A stretch of 19,769 nucleotides of DNA from contig CALARR010000035.1 in assembly GCA_937889015.1 (NCBI GenBank), positions 1 through 19,769 of the forward strand. Direction: 5' to 3'. Shown in pieces: positions 15,033 through 19,769 of this stretch. The notes under the pieces were generated by a model that was not told the DNA's origin, made no database searches, and saw only the letters and a list, made by a program, of their open reading frames with translations. Position numbers and translations under genes: made by a program. How positions within the stretch are numbered: position 1 is the first letter of the stretch; the number at the start of each line of letters is the position of its first letter. The DNA comes from an uncultured Planctomycetales bacterium (GTDB taxonomy: Bacteria > Planctomycetota > Planctomycetia > Pirellulales > Thermoguttaceae).

Positions 15033-15137
15033 CAAGGCTATGATGGTGCGCATCGGCCGTGATACCTGGTGCGCCGCGCGCCGTGGCCCAGCGACCTTCG
15101 GTTGCCCGGAGATCGTCCACCTGCAAAGGAGCTCGCC

Positions 15138-17219
15138 GTGAATCTGCTCGTGTTCGCTTGCCTGCTGATGTGCCCCGCTGCAACCGCAGACGCCCCGGCA
15201 CACACGATCCACAACGAACTCGTTCGAGTGGCCATCGATGCGGCTGGTAACCTCACCGGGCTGTGCAATCTCCGTAGCGGTTGGAACTACGCCGGCGGCC
15301 AGCCTCTGTGGCGGATCTTCTACACCGATAACGACGTCCGCGACATCGAAGCCTTGCCCGCCCAGCCCCCCCGGGTGGCTTGTGACGCGTCGTCGATCAC
15401 GGTGCGGTACGAGGGCCTTCAATCTCGCGCAAAGAAGCCGCTCGATGTGGTTGTGGAACTGCACGCCAGCCTCCAGCCCCAGAGTGACGATGTTCGCTGG
15501 ACGATCGCCGTCGAGAATCGCCAGCCGGGCCTGACGGTGACCGAAGTTCAGTTCCCCCTGGTCAATCACATCCAACTCCGGCCCGGCCAGGCCTTGATCT
15601 GGTCGCGATTGGGAGGTCAGCGCATCGCCGACCCCAAGGTCGCCGCTCGTGCCTGGAAGACAGGCTACATGGGCCCCGACCAGCACGGAACCAAGCTCGC
15701 CGCCATGTATCCCGGTTCGGGCGCGGCCACGAATTGCTTCCTCTTCGCCACCAAGGATGAAGGGCTGTACTTCGGCAGCCACGACCCCAGCCTCCAGTCC
15801 ACACTGCACCTGTTCCATTTTCATGACGAGCGACTGCAGGCCGGGTTCGTCAAATATCCCTTTCTTCCCCCCGGCCAGAAGTTCGCCAGCGCGGAGTTCG
15901 TGCTTTCGCCCTATTCCGGCACATGGCACGTGGCTTCCAAGAAGTATCGTGCTTGGGTCAACACCTGGTTCAGCGTGCCGCAACGGCCAGAGTGGGTTCG
16001 GCGCATGACCGGCTGGCAGCGCATCATCCTCAAGACCCAGTTCGGCGAGGTCCTCCACCCCTACGACACGGTGGCCCAAATGGCCCGCGATGGCCGAACC
16101 GCCGGCGTGGACTCGCTCTTGCTCTTCGGTTGGTGGAACGCGGGCATGGATGCCGGCTATCCGGACTACGCGTTCGACAAGGCGCTGGGCGGCCGGCAGG
16201 TCCTGGAGAGCCAGATCCGCCAGGCCCACCAGGAAGGCACGCGCGTTCAGCTCTACTTCAATGGCCGCCTCATCGACAAGGAGTCGGAGTTCTATCGTTC
16301 GGGCGAAGCGAGCAAGATCTCCGTCAAGGACCTCCGCGGCAACGAGTGGAACGAGTCCTATCACTTCAGCGGGCGCGGCACCACCACCCTGCAACTGGGA
16401 CGCAAGACCCTGGTGGTCGCCTGCCCCACCAGTCTGGCCTGGCAGAAACGCCGCCTGGAGTGGGTCGATCTGGCCCTCTCCCTGGGAGCGGATGCGGTCT
16501 TCTTCGATCAGATGGGAATCAACGAGACTCCCTGCACCGACACGCGCCACGGCCATCCCGTGCCGCTGGTCAGCTTCACTCCCATCCAGGCCGCGCGCCT
16601 GAAGGAAATTCGCGAGCACGTGCGTGCGATCAATCCCCAGGCGGCATTCGGCACCGAGTTCCTGACCGACGTCGTGGCCTCGCAGTGCGACTTCCTCCAC
16701 GCCTTGCCCGGCATCTACAGTCCGGGCGGGTTCGTCGAGTGGTTCCGCTACACGTTCCCCGAGGTGGTGTTCAGCGATCGGGAAATCTACGACGACAAGG
16801 ACGTCGAACGCCGTGTGAATATCCTCCTCACGCGCGGCCTGCGCAGCGACGTCTGCGTCTGGCGCTGCCAGGGGACGATCGCCGATACCCCCCACTATCG
16901 CCAGTATCTGGGCAAAGTGAATGCCCTGCGCACCAAGTACAGCGAGTTCCTCCTGGACGGCGTCTATCTCGACACCGAGCCGCTGCAATCGTCCAACGAG
17001 CACGTCGACACGCGCGCCTTCCGCTCGGGCGATCGCTTGATGGTCGCGGTGGCCCAAAGCGCCGTGCCTGAGACCAAGACGCAACTGCAGGTGCCCGGTT
17101 ATCGCTTCCTCAGCGCCGACGGTCTGGGCGACTATCAAGCCCAGCCGCGCGGCGAAGGCCTGCTGGTGACCGTCAAGCAAAACGCCGTGGCCCTGGCCAT
17201 TTTCGCCAAGAAGCCGTAG
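15138..17219 (+). CDS. Secreted DUF6259-type protein, probable (beta/alpha)8-barrel glycoside hydrolase
   Basis: This is a 693-residue protein. GTG 15138 is set by AAAGGAG 6 bases upstream and gives a clean signal peptide ending near ATA (residue 17). Residues about 20-280 form a beta-sandwich (galactose-mutarotase-like in pattern: HTIHNELVRVAID, FPLVNHIQL, GLYFGSHDP). Residues about 290-600 look like a TIM barrel: GWQRIILKTQFGE at 292-304, DSLLLFGWWNAGMDAGYPDY at 325-344, RVQLYFNGRLID at 369-380, GADAVFFDQMG at 450-460 with D457, and FGTEFLTD at 504-511 with E507. D457 and E507 are candidate catalytic acids by position at strand ends; this is inference. Residues about 600-693 are a beta-rich tail. 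I place it in the DUF6259 group from memory. The reaction and glycan are unknown. It is the first gene after the divergent XylR-like regulator. Confidence 0.82.
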   Translation: MNLLVFACLLMCPAATADAPAHTIHNELVRVAIDAAGNLTGLCNLRSGWNYAGGQPLWRIFYTDNDVRDIEALPAQPPRVACDASSITVRYEGLQSRAKKPLDVVVELHASLQPQSDDVRWTIAVENRQPGLTVTEVQFPLVNHIQLRPGQALIWSRLGGQRIADPKVAARAWKTGYMGPDQHGTKLAAMYPGSGAATNCFLFATKDEGLYFGSHDPSLQSTLHLFHFHDERLQAGFVKYPFLPPGQKFASAEFVLSPYSGTWHVASKKYRAWVNTWFSVPQRPEWVRRMTGWQRIILKTQFGEVLHPYDTVAQMARDGRTAGVDSLLLFGWWNAGMDAGYPDYAFDKALGGRQVLESQIRQAHQEGTRVQLYFNGRLIDKESEFYRSGEASKISVKDLRGNEWNESYHFSGRGTTTLQLGRKTLVVACPTSLAWQKRRLEWVDLALSLGADAVFFDQMGINETPCTDTRHGHPVPLVSFTPIQAARLKEIREHVRAINPQAAFGTEFLTDVVASQCDFLHALPGIYSPGGFVEWFRYTFPEVVFSDREIYDDKDVERRVNILLTRGLRSDVCVWRCQGTIADTPHYRQYLGKVNALRTKYSEFLLDGVYLDTEPLQSSNEHVDTRAFRSGDRLMVAVAQSAVPETKTQLQVPGYRFLSADGLGDYQAQPRGEGLLVTVKQNAVALAIFAKKP

Positions 17220-17232
17220 GTCATGCGTCGCC

Positions 17233-17267
17233 GGGTAACCCCGATAGCAGAGCGATCGGGGCTACCC
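17233..17267. repeat. Long intergenic hairpin (13-bp arms, 9-base loop)
   Basis: Arms 17233-17245 and 17255-17267 pair at 12 of 13 positions around CCCCGAT/ATCGGGG. It starts 13 bases after the DUF6259 stop codon. No U tract follows, so it is either a factor-independent terminator of weak type, an mRNA-end stabiliser, or a member of a dispersed palindromic repeat family. It lies between the first and second genes of the putative locus. Confidence 0.55.
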
Positions 17268-17326
17268 ACAACAAACCACCGCCTCGCCACGACAATCGAG
17301 TCCCATCGTCTGCAGGAATCGCACCG

Positions 17327-18253
17327 ATGCTGAACAAACACGCCGCCCGCTTCGCCATTGCGACAATAATCTGCCTGGTGTGCTCACAGGCAGTCACCGC
17401 GGCCGAACCGGTGATCCCCGCCGATCCCGATGGCAAGCCCCTGCCCAGCCACCTGCCGACCGGCAAGCAGTGGAAACTGGTCTGGAACGATGAGTTCGAT
17501 GGCACGCATTTGGACCGGACGAAATGGGACTATCGCCTGCACATCATGCAGACGCGGCACGAAACCTGGACCGAGCAGGGCGTGACGCTTGACGGCCGCG
17601 GGCATCTGCTGTTCCGTCTCTACGAGAAAGACGGCAACTACTATTCATCGCAACTCCAGACCGGCGCCAACTTCATGGATCGACCTTCCGGCACGCGCCC
17701 AGCCCAGGGACTCCGCTGGCCGATCGCCAAGCTCGAACCGCCCAAGTTCTTGCACAAGTATGGCTACTATGAGACCCGTTGTATGCTCCCCAAACAGCCT
17801 GGTTGGTGGGCCGCCTTCTGGCTCCAATCGCCGATCATCGGATCCAGCCTCGATCCCAAGCTTTCGGGCGTGGAGATCGACATCATGGAGAACTTCCAAC
17901 GCGACGGCGGCGTGCGCCACGCCGCCATCTGGAACGGCTACGGCTCCAACGGCATGGGCCGGAGCACCAAGGATCCCGTGACCAAACTCGACCGGCCCCA
18001 ACCGGCCTTGAAAGACGGCTTTCACACGTTCGGCGTCGATTGGAGCCGCGACGGGTACGTCTACTACGTCGACGGCAAGGAAACCTGGCGATTCAACGAG
18101 GTGGTCTCCGATCGCGAGCAGTTCATCCTCATCGGCACCGAGTGCAAAGGCTATCGCAAGGGTGGTCCTGATCTCGAGTTGAAACAGGCCGTCACACCGG
18201 ACTACTTCATTGTCGATTACGTGCGAGTATTCAACGAAGTTCCCGTTCAATAG
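17327..18253 (+). CDS. Secreted GH16-family endo-glycanase
   Basis: This is a 308-residue protein from ATG 17327, with AGGA 9 bases upstream. The signal peptide ends near VTA (residue 25). Residues about 48-305 are the GH16 beta-jelly-roll: LVWNDEFDGTHLDRTKWDY at 51-69, YYETRCMLPKQPGWWAAFWL at 147-166, the catalytic stretch GVEIDIMEN at 181-189, and FGVDWSRDGYVYYVDG at 235-250, ending FIVDYVRVF. In E-I-D-I-M-E, E183 is the nucleophile, D185 the assisting acid and E188 the general acid/base; the extra residue before the last Glu places it in the beta-bulge group (laminarinase/agarase/carrageenase-like) rather than the lichenase group. The protein is a single domain without an added binding module. 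Retaining endo-hydrolysis of a beta-glycan is expected; the exact substrate cannot be read from the sequence. It lies between two DUF6259-type genes on the same strand. Confidence 0.93.
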   Translation: MLNKHAARFAIATIICLVCSQAVTAAEPVIPADPDGKPLPSHLPTGKQWKLVWNDEFDGTHLDRTKWDYRLHIMQTRHETWTEQGVTLDGRGHLLFRLYEKDGNYYSSQLQTGANFMDRPSGTRPAQGLRWPIAKLEPPKFLHKYGYYETRCMLPKQPGWWAAFWLQSPIIGSSLDPKLSGVEIDIMENFQRDGGVRHAAIWNGYGSNGMGRSTKDPVTKLDRPQPALKDGFHTFGVDWSRDGYVYYVDGKETWRFNEVVSDREQFILIGTECKGYRKGGPDLELKQAVTPDYFIVDYVRVFNEVPVQ

Positions 18254-18277
18254 GCTCGAACAAGCACACACAAGTAG

Positions 18278-18361
18278 GTCAGGCACTCCGTGCCTGACAC
18301 GGTAGACTACAGGCAATAGATAAGGAAATGGCCAAGCATCGACAGGTACGCTCCGTGCCTG
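18278..18361. repeat. Pair of related CAGGCAC/GTGCCTG hairpins
   Basis: The first hairpin (18278-18298) has perfect 9-base arms GTCAGGCAC/GTGCCTGAC with a 3-base TCC loop. The second (18343-18361) repeats the theme as CAGGTAC/GTGCCTG with a 5-base GCTCC loop and one G-U pair. Both share CTCCGTGCCTG, so they look like two copies of one palindromic repeat, about 65 bases apart, filling most of the 141-base gap between the GH16 gene and the second DUF6259 gene. No U tract follows either. Confidence 0.6.
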
Positions 18362-18394
18362 CCATTCGTCCCTAGATAATCAGGTTGTCTCAAC

Positions 18395-19769
18395 ATGAAC
18401 GGAAGACTGATTACCGCGTGTGTTGTCCTAGCCGTGATGGCGTGCGGAGTGGGGTTGGCTGCAGATGTGGCTCCCCTCTCCATCCAAGGGCCGAAAGGCC
18501 TTCTCACGATCGACGCAAAGGGCATCAGCCTCGCTCCGTCGATCGCTTCCTGTCCCGCCATAAGCGCGCAAGGGGGCCCGGCATGGGTCTTGTCGCTGCA
18601 AAAGGAAGGCGCGCCGCCGATTGAAGGCTCGCCCGTGATCCTCACGGACCAGGGGCAGACCGTGCGAACCGAGGCGACCCCGCAGGGCGTTCGCCTGACC
18701 TACGGCTCGCTCACCCGAGACGGCAAAACCTGGCGCATCGCCCTGATGCTCGCGGTTCAGCGCCAGGGGGATGGGTTCCTGTGGACGGGCGAAATCACCA
18801 ACAATGAGCCGGGATGGGTCGTCTGCGGCTTCACCGGGCCGGTGCTCGATTCCATCCAGGTCGATCTTGCCACGCATCCCCTCTTGTTGCCCGAGGGCTT
18901 TGGCCGCCGCATCGCCGGCGTGCTGCCAGCCAAGGAAAAGTCCGCAACCCCCGACGCCGGCAAGCACTTCGAGCTTGCCTGGACCTATCCCAGCAACCGC
19001 GGAACCATGCAATGGTGTGCGCTGGCTGGGGCGCAGGCAGGCCTTTACGTGGGCTGCCACGACGCGACTCACAGCGCCAAGAGCTTCGGCGTGCATTACA
19101 CGCGCGACGAGAAACGCCTGGGTTTGACCCTCAAGCACCTGGGATTCTGCGGTCCCGGCAAACAGTGGACACTCGCTCCCACCATGATCTGCCCCTATGA
19201 AGGCTCTTGGCACACCGCGGCGCGCTACTATCGGGCCTGGGTGGATTCCGCCTCGCCGCTTCGCGATGTTCCGGCCTGGGCCAAGAATGCCTCCGGCTGG
19301 CTGCTGTGCATCCTCAAGCAGCAGAATGGCGAGATTCTCTGGGACTACCCCTCGCTCGCGAAATTGGCCGATGTGGCCGACCAGCGCGGCCTGGACATCC
19401 TGGGACTGTTCGGTTGGGCCCACGGTGGGCACGACCACCTCTATCCGGACTATTTCCCCGACCCGCAGATGGGCGGGGCCGAGGCCTTGCGCCAGGCCCT
19501 GAAAGAGGTCCATCGACGGGGCAAACGGGCCATCATCTATGCCAACGGTCAACTCGAAGAGCGCGATACCGAATTCTGGAAGACGCAAGGCAAAGACCTG
19601 GCGGTGATTCAGAAGAATGGCGTCTCGGTACAGCAGAAGTGGCACAAGTTCAAGAACGCGCCCGCCTACCAGTTCGACCTGGGCTGCCTGGCGGCCCAAG
19701 GTTGGGGCGACCGGATGTGGTCTCTGGCCCTGCAAGCCAACGAACCCCGCGCCGACGGAATCCTCTACG
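18395..19769 (+). CDS. Second secreted DUF6259-type barrel protein, C-terminus cut by window edge
   Basis: From ATG 18395 the frame is open for 458 codons to the window edge. The signal peptide ends near LAA (residue 23). Residues about 24-290 are a beta-sandwich, followed by the start of a TIM barrel. The barrel start is clearly paralogous to the 15138-17219 protein: GWLLCILKQQNGEILWDYP against GWQRIILKTQFGEVLHPYD, then LFGWAHGGHDHLYPDYFPD against LFGWWNAGMDAGYPDYAFD, and a shared Y-x-N-G-x-L-x4-x-E-F segment. The N-terminal halves match much less. The candidate catalytic region seen in the first paralogue lies beyond the edge. The ribosome site is weak (CAGG about 11 bases upstream). It is probably the third gene of the regulator-linked locus and acts on the same glycan as the GH16 enzyme; this is inferred from position. 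Confidence 0.82.
   Translation, partial: MNGRLITACVVLAVMACGVGLAADVAPLSIQGPKGLLTIDAKGISLAPSIASCPAISAQGGPAWVLSLQKEGAPPIEGSPVILTDQGQTVRTEATPQGVRLTYGSLTRDGKTWRIALMLAVQRQGDGFLWTGEITNNEPGWVVCGFTGPVLDSIQVDLATHPLLLPEGFGRRIAGVLPAKEKSATPDAGKHFELAWTYPSNRGTMQWCALAGAQAGLYVGCHDATHSAKSFGVHYTRDEKRLGLTLKHLGFCGPGKQWTLAPTMICPYEGSWHTAARYYRAWVDSASPLRDVPAWAKNASGWLLCILKQQNGEILWDYPSLAKLADVADQRGLDILGLFGWAHGGHDHLYPDYFPDPQMGGAEALRQALKEVHRRGKRAIIYANGQLEERDTEFWKTQGKDLAVIQKNGVSVQQKWHKFKNAPAYQFDLGCLAAQGWGDRMWSLALQANEPRADGILY

Noticed and set aside
15012..17180. 722-codon minus-strand open frame
   Set aside because: It is antisense to the DUF6259-type gene, whose GTG start, signal peptide and paralogue at 18395 prove the plus strand is coding.
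17233..17267. Intrinsic terminator
   Set aside because: The stem is strong but the following bases are ACAACAAACC, with no U tract on either strand, so it is listed as a hairpin repeat instead.
18428..19735. 435-codon minus-strand open frame
   Set aside because: It is antisense to the second DUF6259-type gene, which is supported by paralogy with the first copy.

Overview
The window is GC-rich bacterial DNA with about a dozen protein genes, several GTG starts, many secreted carbohydrate-active proteins and short dispersed hairpins between genes. The family mix (DUF6259-type barrels, large secreted parallel beta-helix proteins, an SGNH hydrolase with a long N-terminal extension, a XylR-type AraC regulator, a DUF6629 membrane protein) suggests a member of the Planctomycetota. 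This is an inference from gene content; there is no rRNA or other marker in the window. No tRNA, rRNA, CRISPR array or intact insertion sequence was seen.

Layout. 1-548 (-): isochorismatase-type cysteine hydrolase, cut by the left edge. 636-935 (-): small secreted Pro/Val/Tyr-rich protein. 1307-2029 (+): DUF6629-like membrane protein. 2047-2823 (-): a CBS-like domain followed by a helical domain with a HEPN-type R-x4-H motif. 3054-9320 (-): three secreted proteins reading as one operon, SGNH hydrolase first, then two different right-handed beta-helix proteins; a TTGCCG-N17-GATAAT promoter candidate lies just upstream. 9321-9929: a 609-base divergent intergenic region with a good plus-strand promoter and an 18-bp perfect palindrome. 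9930-12706 (+): a B12-binding-domain radical SAM enzyme and a DegT-fold PLP/PMP enzyme whose catalytic lysine is replaced by His-His, as in ColD/E1 sugar 3-dehydratases. 12733-13470 (-): convergent short-chain dehydrogenase with a leader full of hairpins and repeats. 13811-14968 (-): XylR-like regulator. 15138-19769 (+): divergent from the regulator, a secreted DUF6259-type protein, a secreted GH16 glucanase-like enzyme, and a second DUF6259-type protein cut by the right edge.

How it may work together. The right-hand block (regulator plus two barrel proteins flanking a GH16 enzyme) looks like a small sugar-responsive polysaccharide utilisation locus. The 3054-9320 operon looks like a second glycan-processing set, joining a probable deacylase to two beta-helix glycosidase/lyase-like proteins. 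Between them sits the two-gene unit that is most likely to be chemically unusual: a radical SAM/cobalamin enzyme next to a ColD-like dehydratase, which could make or modify an unusual deoxysugar. The CBS plus HEPN-like protein is the best candidate for an undescribed regulatory or defence-like function.
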